From positions 1-64,000 of the forward strand of contig CAMKMD010000010.1 in NCBI GenBank assembly GCA_946413815.1: a DNA stretch of 64,000 bases, in the 5' to 3' direction. Below, in pieces: positions 15,713 to 25,376 of this stretch. The translations under genes and the position numbers were made by a program. This DNA is from an uncultured Ruminococcus sp. GTDB lineage: Bacteria; Bacillota; Clostridia; Oscillospirales; Ruminococcaceae. The notes beneath the pieces are model-generated. The model was given only the letters and a program-made list of their open reading frames with translations. It was not told the origin of the DNA and did no database searches. How positions within the stretch are numbered: the stretch's first letter is position 1; each line of letters starts with the position of its first letter.

Positions 15713-18700
15713 CTATTTCACATCATGGAAGTAGTCATTTGATTTCTTGTCTCCTCCGGTGGAGATATAGGCGTAGTATTCCAGTATCAGTGATGCATCG
15801 CTGGAATCAGCCATTCCGTCGAAGTTGACGTCCGCTATCTTCAGAGTCTCCTCTGAGATCGGCTCTCCTCCGGTAGACATCTGTGCGTACATACTGAGCA
15901 GCTCGGATGCGTCGTTGGAATCGACGGTTCCGTCGCGGTTCACGTCGCCCAGGAGGTAGTCTCCTGCGGGCTCAGTGCTGTGGCCGGGCTCATCTTCTCC
16001 GCTGCCTGTGGTACTCTGTGACGGGTCGGATGTACCCTCACCGCTTGTGGTTCCCTGTGACGGGCCGGATGTAACCTCACCGCTTGTAGTTCCCTGTGAC
16101 GGGTCGGATGTACCCTCACCGCTTGTGGTTCCCTGAGACGGGTCGGATGTACCCTCACCGCTTGTGGTTCCCTGTCCGGGGTCAGAGGTTCCCTCACCGC
16201 TTGTGGTTCCCTGTCCGGGATCGGAGGTTCCCTCACCGCTTGTGGTTCCCTGTGACGGGTCGGATGTACCCTCACCGCTGGTGGTTCCCTGTGACGGGTC
16301 CGGCGTAGTCTCAGTAGACTGGCCGGGCTGCGGCTCATCAGTAGTTGTCTCCGGCGGCTCGGGCGGTGCTACGTAGTTGAATACCACCTTGTCTGTGGCT
16401 TCATCGAAGTAGGGATGCTCTATCGCATTCCACTGCTCCTCTGTGCCTGTAAAGTTGAAGGTTCTGTCTATACCATAGTCATTGAAGAAGGAAGCGAATT
16501 CCTCTTTAAAGTCAACAGTCTCGATATTGATCGTCCTGAGTGAAGGATCATCACTGACTGCGCGCTTTCCTATCTCCTTTACGGTAGACGGGACAGTGAC
16601 CTCTTCGAGCTGTTCAAGTCCCCATAAGCCGTAGTTGCCAACGCGGGTGATGCCGTCGGTGATCTCCGCCTTCTTTATCCTGTCCTTCTCCTCATGCCAG
16701 GGAGGAAGCTCCTCCTCCTTGTAATCGTACATATCACCGGAGCCGACTATAGTCAGTTTTCCGTGTGCCTCGTCTATGATATAGGCTGCATTCTCGCCGC
16801 ACTTGCCGTTTATCTCGGTGAAGCCTGTATTCTGCTCCTGCGCATACTTCTCTGCCGCTGAATCCTTCAGGCCGTATACGGTGAAGTCCTCACGTGGGTT
16901 AAGGCCGGAGTCTGCTCCGAATGCGCTCCTGCCTATCTCCTTTACAGAATCTGGTATGATGACGAAATCAGAAGCATCATTGCCTGCAAATGCAGCTTCG
17001 CCTATCTTCTCAACAGTCTCGGGGATGACTATCTCCTCAGCTTTTTTAAAGTCTGCAAAGGCCTTGTCGGGTATAACTGTGATACCCTCCTGGATATCTA
17101 TCCTTGCTGCCTCCCCTGCTATTCCGCTCCAGGGGTACTCTCCGTCAGGTTTTGCACTGATCTCGCCGCTGCCGTATACATCAAGCTCTCCTGTGGAAGG
17201 ATCGTATACCCAGTATGCAGTCTCGCCGCAGCTGCCGGATTTTACGCCGGTCTTTACTTCCTTCTGAGCCTTGGTCTCGTCGTAGAGATCCCTGGTGAGT
17301 TCCTCCCACTTCTCCTGTGTGCCCTCGTAGAATACTTCTGTATTCGGCTTGAAATAGATCTCGCCCAGGTCGGCCTTCTCTATGGTATCGGGAAGAACGA
17401 TGAGTTCAAGCTTGTCGTCGCCTGTGATGATGCCTGTACCCATTGTGTCTGCGTTGTCGGGGAGAACAAGGACAGTCAGCTCCTTGTTGCCGCTGAATGC
17501 GCTGTCGCCGATGGCAAAGGTCTCAGACTCAACGTAGATCTCCTCCACGCTGTCAAGATCGCTGAATGCGTGGTCGCCGATGGTATATATATCCCCTTCG
17601 ACTACGATCTTCTTTATCTTCTCCTTGTACTCGTCAAAGGGTCTGCCCTCAGGTTTCTTGTAGTCCGGTATGCTTCCCTTGCCGGATACTGTGAGAGTAC
17701 CGGTCTCCTCATCGAAATCGTACCTGACCTCGCTGGTGACTATCGCCTCTGCGGAGTAGGGATTGACCTTATAGAGAACGGGCTTGGAATTTTCTGTAAC
17801 GTACCATACCACATCGCCCTCTGCTGTCATTATGGGCTGACAGTCGGAGAGACGGAGATCGGTGGTCCTGACCTCTGTGAGCTTGTCGCCGTACTGGTCT
17901 ATGGCCATGTACCTGGTCACGATAAGGCCTGTATCGTTGTTCAGCTCCTCCCACATCACAGCATATACATTGCTGCTCACCTTTACAAGCTGGGGAGTTC
18001 TCGGGGTAATGCTGCTGCCCTCGGGATAGTCCGTGAGCCATATAAGCTTTGATTCAGTGAAGTCCCTGTCGGTAACTGTCACGAATATGTTTCTCTGTGC
18101 GCTGGTCTCCGTCTCCGGGGTCTGGAGCACGCTGTTGCCCACCATGAGACAACCCGAGCCGGTGGCTTCAAGTCCGCCTATGGATACACCCGTATCGTTC
18201 TGGTGCATACCGTGTCCCTTTACCACGATATCAAGAGCTGTTACAGCCTGCATATTTGTGGTGGAGGAAACGTTCCTGTTGAAGCGGTACTGTATGATGG
18301 ATCTGGGAGAGATGTCTCCGTGATCCGCCGTGAATACGTGATCGTCGTCTATGGATACGAACTGGTTGAAGCTGTGGGATACGAGGGCTGCGATTCCGGC
18401 CTCGTCACGCTCCATGGTCTCAAGGTCTATAGCGTATACCAGGTTGCTCTGGTGCTGTGCGACCTCGCCGGGATAGAGGCTGAAGTACTCAAGTCTGTTG
18501 GACACGAAGTAGAGGTACTTGTCAGTCTCCGCCATACGTGCCAGCTTGTAGCCGATGCCTGTTGCGCCGATATCCTTTATCGAACAGGCAAGAGGCTCTG
18601 TCCAGTCCTTGTTGTAGCGGACTATGCGTACTATCTCCTTATTGTCGTCCTCCTCATGGTTGTCCTGGCAGAATACAAGGAAGTTGTACTTTGCGCCGTT

Positions 18701-21700
18701 ATAGAAGCCGATGAAGAAGGAGGGCGATACGAAGGGATTCTCGATGGTCAGTGATCTGATGAGCTTATAGTCCTTGTCGTATTCCTGTATCAGTGCGTCC
18801 TGTCTGCCCTCTGTATCAGCTGCCTCGATTATCGTGAGACCGCCGTCTTCACGCTGCATGATGTGTGAGGTGAGCTGATTTGAGGCCGGTGACGCATAGT
18901 CGTTATTGGAGATGTTGTTGCTGATAGCGCCTTCAAGGAGAACTGTCTCCGGCTTGCGTGAATGGTAGCCGTTCTTGTCGGAGGCCTTTACCATGAAGCT
19001 GGCCGTGATGTCCTCTGCGCCGGCTGCACGGACGGTGATGGAGGCAGTACCTGCAGCGTATGCCGTAACATCGCCTCTTGCAGATACCTGCACCACTCCG
19101 GGCTCGCTGCTCTCCCATATAAACTCCGTAGCTATCCTCGGGTCAAGCTCTATACCGACTCTCACCTGATCGCCTATGGCTATCTCACCGGGAGCGTCCT
19201 TGAGGATGATCTTGTCGGAGGTGGATTCCTTGTCAAGGTCCTTCAGGATCGTGCTGCTGTGGAAGCCGAGGGTGCTGCCGTTTCCGGCTGCGAACTCTGC
19301 CCAGCTCTCATCGGAGCCGTGGTAGTACACGGTCATATTCTTCGTGGAGGTGAGCTTCCTCTGGGCCGCAGCCACTGCTCCGGTTATCTCCGGATGGCTG
19401 CCCTCGAAAATGATGACTCCCAGATTCTCACACTTCTGGAATGCGCTTATGCCTATCTCCGTAACTCCTGCGGGAATAAGCACCCTCTCCAGGTCTGTAC
19501 AGCCCTGGAAGGCACTGTTGCCGATGTGGGTAAGGTCTTCGGGGAGGCTGACCTTTGCGACCTTGTCTGCGCCCGAAAGGAAGGCATTGCCGATGGAGGT
19601 TATGCCGCTGTCGAAGCGTACCTCCCTTATCCTGCCGAGTATCGCCTCTCCGCCCTCGGGAGCCTGTGCCCACGGTGCGGGGGAGGCTGATGTATAATCA
19701 TAGGTGGCGCCGGAGCCGTAGATGAAAAGTACGCCTGACTCCTCGTCGAAAGCCCATACAGCGCTCTCGCCGCAGCTGCCCTCTGCTGTTACGGAATTGA
19801 TGCCGCTCTCCTCAGCATACTTGGCAGCCGGTGTGCCGGAATAGGTAATCATGGCAAAGCCCGGTGTCTTTCTTTCGTCTGACTGGAAGCCCAGAGCCTT
19901 GTCTCCTATCTCAGCTGTCTGCGAGCGGACGAATACGTCCTTGAGACTGGTACAGCCCTCAAAGGCCCGCGGGCCGATGGAGGATACCGCATCCGGCAGC
20001 TTCACGCTGCTTAGTCCGGTGCAGTTGAGGAATGCGGAATCACCGACTGTCTTCAGGGAACCGGGGAACTCTGCCCCGCTGATGCCCGCACAGCCGTCAA
20101 AAGCATGGTCGCCTATAGCTGTGAGGCCTTCCGAGAACTCCACATCTGTAAGTCCTGTGCAGTCCTTGAAGCTGCCGTCGCCGACCTCTTCTATATTGCT
20201 GCCGAGGTCCACGGACCTGACCGAGGTGAAGCCTGCAAAGGCATTGTCGCCGACTGCCGTCACGCTGTCAGCAAGAATGATATCCTCTGTCTCCTCTGCA
20301 TACTCCTTCCAGGGCGCTTTGCCCTCCTCGCAGGGTGCCATGGCGCCGCTGCCGAATACCGTAAGAGACTTGTCGTCCGGGTCGTATGCCCAGCCGTGGT
20401 CTTCACCGAGAGTACCGGTATCACAGCCGAATGCAGCCTTGTCCGATACCTTTTCGGGAACATTGGCATAGGAAGACCTGCTGCCCTTATAGAACACCTT
20501 CTTCGCTTCTGCGCCGGAGCCTGTGTCAAAGCCCTTGTCACCCTGATATCCGGCTGACTCGGGATAGGCTATATAGGTCACTGCGTCATCGTTGTAGAAT
20601 GCCGACCTGTCAAAGGAGGTCACGCCCTCCGGTATGTATACCCATGTGAGAGCATGGCAGTTGGAGAACGCCTCTGAACCGATAGTCCTGAGGCTGTCGG
20701 GAAGTATGACGCTCCTGAGCTTGTCTGCTCCTCTGAAGGCACAGCTGCCGGCTGAGGTGATGCCGTCGGAGAGACGCACCTTCTCTATGGTCCCGATGAC
20801 GTCGTTCCACGGCCGCTCAGCAAGGGTATCTGCTGTCCACGAGTACATATCCCCGGTACCCACGACCGTCAGTTCGGTCTTTTCCTTGTTTACGGCATAA
20901 CCCGCGCTGCCTCCGCAGATGCCGTCAACTGCGGTATACTTCATGCCGGCTTTCTTTGCATACTCCTCGCCTGCCGAGCCCGCTATAACGAATACCTCGT
21001 GCTCTGCATCACCGAATGCCCCCTCGCCTATGTTCTTTAGGCTGTCGGGTATCATAAGGCTCTTTACGCCTGTACATCCCGCAAAGGCGCCTTTTCCGAC
21101 TGAGGTTATGCCGTCAAGAGGTATGGCTGTTACAGAGGGCAGGTCTGCAAAGGCATAGTCGCCTATGGAGGTTATGCCAGGTGCGAGAACTACCGACTTT
21201 ATCCCCTCTGCGTGCTCTGCAAGCGGAGACTTGCCGCGCTCGAAGCTGCCTATCTCACCGGTGCCCTCAACATGGAGGGTGCCGCTGTCGTCTATGTATG
21301 CGTTGAGACCCTTGCCCAGGTCCATTTTCGGAGTACTGCATATTATCTCGGGGATACTTTTCTCATAGAATGCGCCGTCCTTGACCTTGACCGCGCTCCA
21401 TTCCTCCTCTGTTCCCTCGTAGTAGACAGTCTTAATGCTCACCGAATAGAAAGAACCCGGCCCCAGAAACTTTACAGACTTAGGAAGAGTAACGCTCTCC
21501 AGCCCCGGACACAGGGTAAACACATTCGAGCCTATTGATGCGATATCCTTGCCGAATACCACCTTCCGGAGAGCGGGAGCGTTCGCAAACATATTCGCAT
21601 TCAGATGTGTGATGCCGTCGCCGATGATGATGGTCTCCACATCAGCCAGAGCATCGTTCCACGGTCTGTCGCTCAGATCATTGCTGTAGGAATAGGTCAC

Positions 21701-21934
21701 CACGTTCTTAGGCCTTTCAGCGTTCTCGTCCTTCAGCGAGAGAGTTGCCACCCCGTCCCTGATGACGAGTCTGATGTTATCGCCGGCGTCCCATTCGCCG
21801 CCGGCAGTCACTGAGGCAGTTTTCTGCGGCTCAGGCAGTATCCCGACAGCATCTGTCATCACTGCTCCGGCCGGCAGAGAGCTCAGCGATATCGCCATCG
21901 CAATGGCTCCTGCCAGATATTTCTTATGATCCAT
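15713..21934 (-). CDS. Giant secreted BspA-like LRR protein with dockerin
   Basis: This 2073-residue secreted protein has a signal peptide (about 1-27) and no recognisable catalytic domain. Residues 50-890 are BspA-type leucine-rich repeats (I-G-x-x-A-F and V-x-x-P-x-x-V/I patterns), punctuated by repeated blocks like CGxxxxWxYDExxGxLxIxGSG. An Ig-like domain of the bacterial Big2 kind spans about 905-985. About 990-1390 is a beta-rich region with propeller-like strands and no family I can name. More LRRs follow (1395-1850). A linker of seven perfect-length 13-residue DPSQGTTSGEGTS units leads to a dockerin at about 1994-2065 (GDVNRDGTVDSND, ADVNFDGMADSSD). The ATG at 21934 is preferred over a TTG at 21940 because GGGAGG lies seven bases before the ATG. 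It probably binds surfaces or glycans as a dockerin-borne adhesin; this is inference. Confidence 0.82.
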   Translation of the reverse strand: MDHKKYLAGAIAMAISLSSLPAGAVMTDAVGILPEPQKTASVTAGGEWDAGDNIRLVIRDGVATLSLKDENAERPKNVVTYSYSNDLSDRPWNDALADVETIIIGDGITHLNANMFANAPALRKVVFGKDIASIGSNVFTLCPGLESVTLPKSVKFLGPGSFYSVSIKTVYYEGTEEEWSAVKVKDGAFYEKSIPEIICSTPKMDLGKGLNAYIDDSGTLHVEGTGEIGSFERGKSPLAEHAEGIKSVVLAPGITSIGDYAFADLPSVTAIPLDGITSVGKGAFAGCTGVKSLMIPDSLKNIGEGAFGDAEHEVFVIAGSAGEEYAKKAGMKYTAVDGICGGSAGYAVNKEKTELTVVGTGDMYSWTADTLAERPWNDVIGTIEKVRLSDGITSAGSCAFRGADKLRSVILPDSLRTIGSEAFSNCHALTWVYIPEGVTSFDRSAFYNDDAVTYIAYPESAGYQGDKGFDTGSGAEAKKVFYKGSRSSYANVPEKVSDKAAFGCDTGTLGEDHGWAYDPDDKSLTVFGSGAMAPCEEGKAPWKEYAEETEDIILADSVTAVGDNAFAGFTSVRSVDLGSNIEEVGDGSFKDCTGLTDVEFSEGLTAIGDHAFDGCAGISGAEFPGSLKTVGDSAFLNCTGLSSVKLPDAVSSIGPRAFEGCTSLKDVFVRSQTAEIGDKALGFQSDERKTPGFAMITYSGTPAAKYAEESGINSVTAEGSCGESAVWAFDEESGVLFIYGSGATYDYTSASPAPWAQAPEGGEAILGRIREVRFDSGITSIGNAFLSGADKVAKVSLPEDLTHIGNSAFQGCTDLERVLIPAGVTEIGISAFQKCENLGVIIFEGSHPEITGAVAAAQRKLTSTKNMTVYYHGSDESWAEFAAGNGSTLGFHSSTILKDLDKESTSDKIILKDAPGEIAIGDQVRVGIELDPRIATEFIWESSEPGVVQVSARGDVTAYAAGTASITVRAAGAEDITASFMVKASDKNGYHSRKPETVLLEGAISNNISNNDYASPASNQLTSHIMQREDGGLTIIEAADTEGRQDALIQEYDKDYKLIRSLTIENPFVSPSFFIGFYNGAKYNFLVFCQDNHEEDDNKEIVRIVRYNKDWTEPLACSIKDIGATGIGYKLARMAETDKYLYFVSNRLEYFSLYPGEVAQHQSNLVYAIDLETMERDEAGIAALVSHSFNQFVSIDDDHVFTADHGDISPRSIIQYRFNRNVSSTTNMQAVTALDIVVKGHGMHQNDTGVSIGGLEATGSGCLMVGNSVLQTPETETSAQRNIFVTVTDRDFTESKLIWLTDYPEGSSITPRTPQLVKVSSNVYAVMWEELNNDTGLIVTRYMAIDQYGDKLTEVRTTDLRLSDCQPIMTAEGDVVWYVTENSKPVLYKVNPYSAEAIVTSEVRYDFDEETGTLTVSGKGSIPDYKKPEGRPFDEYKEKIKKIVVEGDIYTIGDHAFSDLDSVEEIYVESETFAIGDSAFSGNKELTVLVLPDNADTMGTGIITGDDKLELIVLPDTIEKADLGEIYFKPNTEVFYEGTQEKWEELTRDLYDETKAQKEVKTGVKSGSCGETAYWVYDPSTGELDVYGSGEISAKPDGEYPWSGIAGEAARIDIQEGITVIPDKAFADFKKAEEIVIPETVEKIGEAAFAGNDASDFVIIPDSVKEIGRSAFGADSGLNPREDFTVYGLKDSAAEKYAQEQNTGFTEINGKCGENAAYIIDEAHGKLTIVGSGDMYDYKEEELPPWHEEKDRIKKAEITDGITRVGNYGLWGLEQLEEVTVPSTVKEIGKRAVSDDPSLRTINIETVDFKEEFASFFNDYGIDRTFNFTGTEEQWNAIEHPYFDEATDKVVFNYVAPPEPPETTTDEPQPGQSTETTPDPSQGTTSGEGTSDPSQGTTSGEGTSDPGQGTTSGEGTSDPGQGTTSGEGTSDPSQGTTSGEGTSDPSQGTTSGEVTSGPSQGTTSGEGTSDPSQSTTGSGEDEPGHSTEPAGDYLLGDVNRDGTVDSNDASELLSMYAQMSTGGEPISEETLKIADVNFDGMADSSDASLILEYYAYISTGGDKKSNDYFHDVK
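16028..16300 (-). repeat. Seven 39-bp tandem repeats in the linker
   Basis: Seven units each encode DPSQGTTSGEGTS with small changes (DPGQ twice, one GEVTS, one GPSQ), followed by a decayed eighth. The units are contiguous, in frame and without spacers, so they form a flexible coding linker and may vary in number between strains. Confidence 0.9.
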
Positions 21935-22085
21935 AGTCAAGCCTCCCTTTCATTATTATGAAAGTTTTGATTAAGAAATATTCCTATTGTCAACAGCTTT
22001 AACCGAAGAAATATTTCATCCTTTTTATACTTGCAGTATACTCTGTCAACAGCTGTCAATCCGCACTATACTGCACTATACTATA

Positions 22086-22115
22086 ATTATAGCACGCTGT
22101 CTGAGGTAAAGTCAA
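22086..22115 (-). promoter_or_regulatory. Promoter of the giant LRR gene
   Basis: Minus strand: TTGACT, 18 bases, TATAAT. The leader of about 140 bases contains direct repeats of tatagtgc and two overlapping ttgaca words (about 22040-22070), which may be regulatory. Confidence 0.55.
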
Positions 22116-22217
22116 TATACTCCACGTAAAGTGATATTATTTCGTCCTTCATCATAATTTTTGAGATAATAATTGTACATATTCACCAAAAACCAACGTT
22201 CTGTTTTTAAGATATCG

Positions 22218-22246
22218 TTGACTTCAAGTGTTGAATATGTTATAAT
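22218..22246 (+). promoter_or_regulatory. Promoter of the EAL protein gene
   Basis: TTGACT (22218-22223), 17 bases, TATAAT (22241-22246). Confidence 0.75.
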
Positions 22247-22312
22247 GACTATGTATAAAGGATGATAATGCCTGCATTTGCAGTTATCCTGAAAAGGAAG
22301 GAGCTGATCCTT

Positions 22313-24274
22313 ATGAGGCATATACTGAGATTTCTCGGATTCGAACACCGCAGCCGGCACGTTAAGGAATACTTCTTTGCGGAGAATATGAAGGCTGCAA
22401 TTTATATGTCTGCCGTTATCATAGTGCTTGAAGCAGCAATGATAATCCGGCGTGCCCTGATAATCGTCAGCAGGGAGACATATGACAAAATGCCCTCCTA
22501 CTTCATGAAGTACTACCTCGACCCTCTGCTGCTAATCATAACGGCATCGGTAATGCTCGCCTTCTCGGTGAGATTCATGAAAGGCATAACCCGGAACAAG
22601 AGGATAGGTACGGCAATGCTGCTGTTCTTCACGTTCATATGCCTGTATTTCGGCATCAAGGTCTCCGTCGGGGATTACCGCTCCGGCGAACAGATACTCA
22701 CACTTATGACCATGGAGCTGTTTGCGGTATGCCTCCTTAACTGGCAGCCCTTCATCAGCATCATGATACTCACCGCCTCGTACCTGTATATGTATCACAG
22801 GATGAACGGACTCATCGCCCCGAATACAGGCGGCGAGGGCGTTACGACCGCGATGAAGATAAACCTCTTTACCATGTGGATATCCATGATTATGGTATGC
22901 ATAAGCAACTACAACAACACCCGCTCGCAGGCCATAAAGGACGAACGTCTCGAGAACATGAACGCCTATCTCAGCAAGCTTTCCCTGACGGACGATCTGA
23001 CGGGTATGCACAATATGAACTATTTCCACGCTGAAGCGAAGAAGGTGCTGGACGGCACCGTAAAGGAGCCGGATGAGCCCGTATTCCTATTCATGGATAT
23101 CGAAAACTTCAAGTCCTACAACGAGAAATACGGCTTCCACAAGGGCACCGAACTGCTGAAGGAACTTGCCGTCCTCATAGAGGACATCTTCAACGGTTCT
23201 CTGACAGCCCGCTATTCCGATGACCACTTCGTAGTCCTCACAAGCCTTGAGAGCTACAGGGACAAAGTAAAGAAGCTTGCAAAGATCGTGCATGATATGC
23301 AGGGAGATGTACAGCTCTCCCTGAAGTGCGGTGCGTACTGTCCCGTAAAGGAGGACAGAGACCCGGATCTCGCCTGCGACCGTGCAAGATTCGCCTGCAA
23401 CAGCATCAAGAAGCACTACAGGGAAACGGTGCGTATGTACGACGAGAAGCTTCAAAGCCAGTTCAGGCAGAAGCAGTACATAGTCAACAACATCGACCTT
23501 GCCATACAGAGCGGCTATATCAAAGTCTACTACCAGCCCGTCATATGCGTTACGGACGGCTGTATATGCGGACTTGAAGCCCTCGCCCGCTGGGAGGACC
23601 CGGAATACGGTCTTCTTCCTCCCTCTGCCTTCATCGATATCCTTGAGGAATACCGCCAGATATACAAGCTCGATAAATGTATCATCGAGCAGGTATGCCG
23701 CGACCACTGCGCCGCAGCCGGCAGGGGCATGGAATTCCCGCCGGTCTCCATCAACCTCTCACGACTTGACTTCGAGCTCTGCGATATCGTGGGATTCCTC
23801 TGCGATATGACCGGAAGATACAATATCTCCCGCAACAAGCTGGATATCGAGATAACCGAAAGTGCTCTCACGAATAAGCAGAGCCAGCTGCAGCGCTCCC
23901 TTGCAGACCTCCGCAGGAACGGCTTCAGCATCTGGCTCGACGATTTCGGAAGCGGTTACTCCTCCCTGAATGTACTGAAGGATTTCCACTTCGATGTGCT
24001 GAAGATAGATATGAAGTTCCTTGCCGGACTCGGCACCAATGAAAAGGCAGGCACCATACTCAGCACCATCATCACTCTCACCAAACAGCTCAATATGTAC
24101 TCCCTCACCGAGGGAGTGGAGCACGAGGAGCAGTTCAACTATCTCTCCTCCCTGGGCTGCACCAAGGCACAGGGCTACTTCTTCAGCAAGCCCGTGACCC
24201 TTGATGACCTCAACGAGCTGATAAGCTCCGGCAAGCTGAGACTTCCCGCTGCTGCGGCCAGTCAGAACGCATGA
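22313..24274 (+). CDS. Membrane c-di-GMP phosphodiesterase with degenerate GGDEF
   Basis: This 653-residue protein has six hydrophobic segments (about 25-210), then a GGDEF domain (about 235-380) and an EAL domain (about 400-640). The cyclase signature is replaced by SDDHF (around residue 301), so synthesis of c-di-GMP is not expected. The EAL domain keeps the motifs for hydrolysis: EALARW, the NLS after PPVSI, the glutamate of IEITES, DDFGSGYSS, KID, the glutamate of TEGVE and QGYFFSKP. It should therefore degrade c-di-GMP at the membrane, perhaps modulated by the dead GGDEF domain. The start at 22313 follows GGAAGGAG; an in-frame ATG at 22262 lies too close to the -10 box. A hairpin terminator separates it from azlC. 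Confidence 0.88.
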   Translation: MRHILRFLGFEHRSRHVKEYFFAENMKAAIYMSAVIIVLEAAMIIRRALIIVSRETYDKMPSYFMKYYLDPLLLIITASVMLAFSVRFMKGITRNKRIGTAMLLFFTFICLYFGIKVSVGDYRSGEQILTLMTMELFAVCLLNWQPFISIMILTASYLYMYHRMNGLIAPNTGGEGVTTAMKINLFTMWISMIMVCISNYNNTRSQAIKDERLENMNAYLSKLSLTDDLTGMHNMNYFHAEAKKVLDGTVKEPDEPVFLFMDIENFKSYNEKYGFHKGTELLKELAVLIEDIFNGSLTARYSDDHFVVLTSLESYRDKVKKLAKIVHDMQGDVQLSLKCGAYCPVKEDRDPDLACDRARFACNSIKKHYRETVRMYDEKLQSQFRQKQYIVNNIDLAIQSGYIKVYYQPVICVTDGCICGLEALARWEDPEYGLLPPSAFIDILEEYRQIYKLDKCIIEQVCRDHCAAAGRGMEFPPVSINLSRLDFELCDIVGFLCDMTGRYNISRNKLDIEITESALTNKQSQLQRSLADLRRNGFSIWLDDFGSGYSSLNVLKDFHFDVLKIDMKFLAGLGTNEKAGTILSTIITLTKQLNMYSLTEGVEHEEQFNYLSSLGCTKAQGYFFSKPVTLDDLNELISSGKLRLPAAAASQNA

Positions 24275-24283
24275 TGCCGCTTC

Positions 24284-24314
24284 GTCCCCCGTCAGGAACG
24301 GGGGACTGATTTTT
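24284..24314 (+). terminator. Terminator after the EAL protein gene
   Basis: Arms gtcccccgt (24284-24292) and acgggggac (24298-24306), then tgattttt. Confidence 0.8.
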
Positions 24315-24338
24315 CTGAAAGAAAGGACAGTTACACAT

Positions 24339-25058
24339 TTGAAACCCAACAACAAGAATGAATTCCTCCGCGGTATGGCCCACGGCATACCCATCTCACT
24401 CGGCTACCTCTCGGTATCCTTCGGCTTCGGCATACTCGCCTTCAAGCTCGGGCTGTCTGCATTCACAGCCTCTGTCATATCTGCCACCAATCTCACCTCG
24501 GCCGGTCAGGCCATGGGGGTGAACGTCATAGCAGCGGGCGGCACCCTCCTTGAAATGGCGCTGGTACAGATAGTCATCAATATGCGCTATTCTCTCATGG
24601 CCCTCTCCCTCTCCCAGAAGCTGCATCCGTCCTTCACCACCGGACACAGGCTCGCCGCATCCTACGGCATAACCGACGAGATATTCGCCGTATGCTCCGG
24701 ACAGCCGAAGCCCCTGACTCCTGCCTATATGTACGGCATGATACTCATAGCAGCTGCCGGATGGATAACCGGCACCGCCCTCGGCGGAGTCGCCGGAGAG
24801 ATACTCCCCGACTCTGTCTCCGATGCCATGAAGATAGTGCTCTACAGTATGTTCATTGCCATCGTAGTTCCCCCTGCAAGAAAGGACAGGCGGGTGCTTG
24901 CTGTTGTTATAGCCGCCGCTGCGCTCAGTACACTGTTCAGGTATGTCCTCACCTTCGTTTCGGAGGGTTTCGCAGTTATTATCTGTGCAGCCGCAGCTGC
25001 CGCCTTCGGTGCGGCACTCTTCCCGCATGAAGAAGAAACAGAGGAGGTGGAAGCATAA
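24339..25058 (+). CDS. azlC: AzlC-type amino acid exporter, large subunit
   Basis: This 239-residue membrane protein is the large subunit of the AzlCD exporter for branched-chain amino acids and related compounds. Family features include the early GIPISLGYLSVSFGFGILAF segment, NMRYSLMALSLS and the RLAASYGITDEIFA loop. Several hydrophobic helices fill the rest. The start is read as TTG at 24339, eleven bases after GAAAGGA; the first ATG (24375) would cut into the conserved N-terminus. The next gene overlaps its stop by one base. There is no obvious promoter between the upstream terminator and this start. Confidence 0.88.
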   Translation: MKPNNKNEFLRGMAHGIPISLGYLSVSFGFGILAFKLGLSAFTASVISATNLTSAGQAMGVNVIAAGGTLLEMALVQIVINMRYSLMALSLSQKLHPSFTTGHRLAASYGITDEIFAVCSGQPKPLTPAYMYGMILIAAAGWITGTALGGVAGEILPDSVSDAMKIVLYSMFIAIVVPPARKDRRVLAVVIAAAALSTLFRYVLTFVSEGFAVIICAAAAAAFGAALFPHEEETEEVEA

Positions 25059-25357
25059 TGCCTGTAGCACTCTATATAATCGTCATGGCAGGAGTTACCT
25101 ACCTGATACGCATGATACCCTTTACCTTCTTCCGGAAGAAGATAAAGTCCCGTTTCTTCCGCAGCTTCCTTTACTATATCCCCTATGCCGTGCTCACGGC
25201 CATGACCATACCGGCCATATTCTACAGCACGGAGAATTTCATCACCGCTCTGGCGGGTACGGCTGTTGCCCTCATACTCGCCTTCTTCGGACTTCCGCTC
25301 ATAGTCGTGGCGCTGTCTGCGTCACTTGCTGCATTCCTCACAGGACTGCTCCTGTGA
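25058..25357 (+). CDS. azlD: AzlD-type exporter, small subunit
   Basis: This 99-residue protein has three or four membrane segments and the AzlD pattern (YLIRMIPFTFFRKKI, then YYIPYAVLTAMTIPAIFY). It pairs with AzlC to form the exporter. The ATG overlaps the azlC stop (TAATG), a standard sign of coupled translation for two subunits needed in balance. Size fits the family. Confidence 0.88.
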   Translation: MPVALYIIVMAGVTYLIRMIPFTFFRKKIKSRFFRSFLYYIPYAVLTAMTIPAIFYSTENFITALAGTAVALILAFFGLPLIVVALSASLAAFLTGLLL

Positions 25358-25376
25358 TAACGAAAGGAGAATCATC

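Noticed and set aside
16028-16300. Regular 39-bp repeats suggestive of a CRISPR array
   Set aside because: The units are contiguous without spacers, in frame, and encode a 13-residue linker repeat.
22112-22360. Minus-strand frame of 82 codons over the EAL gene start
   Set aside because: It spans two divergent promoters and the start of a well-supported gene.
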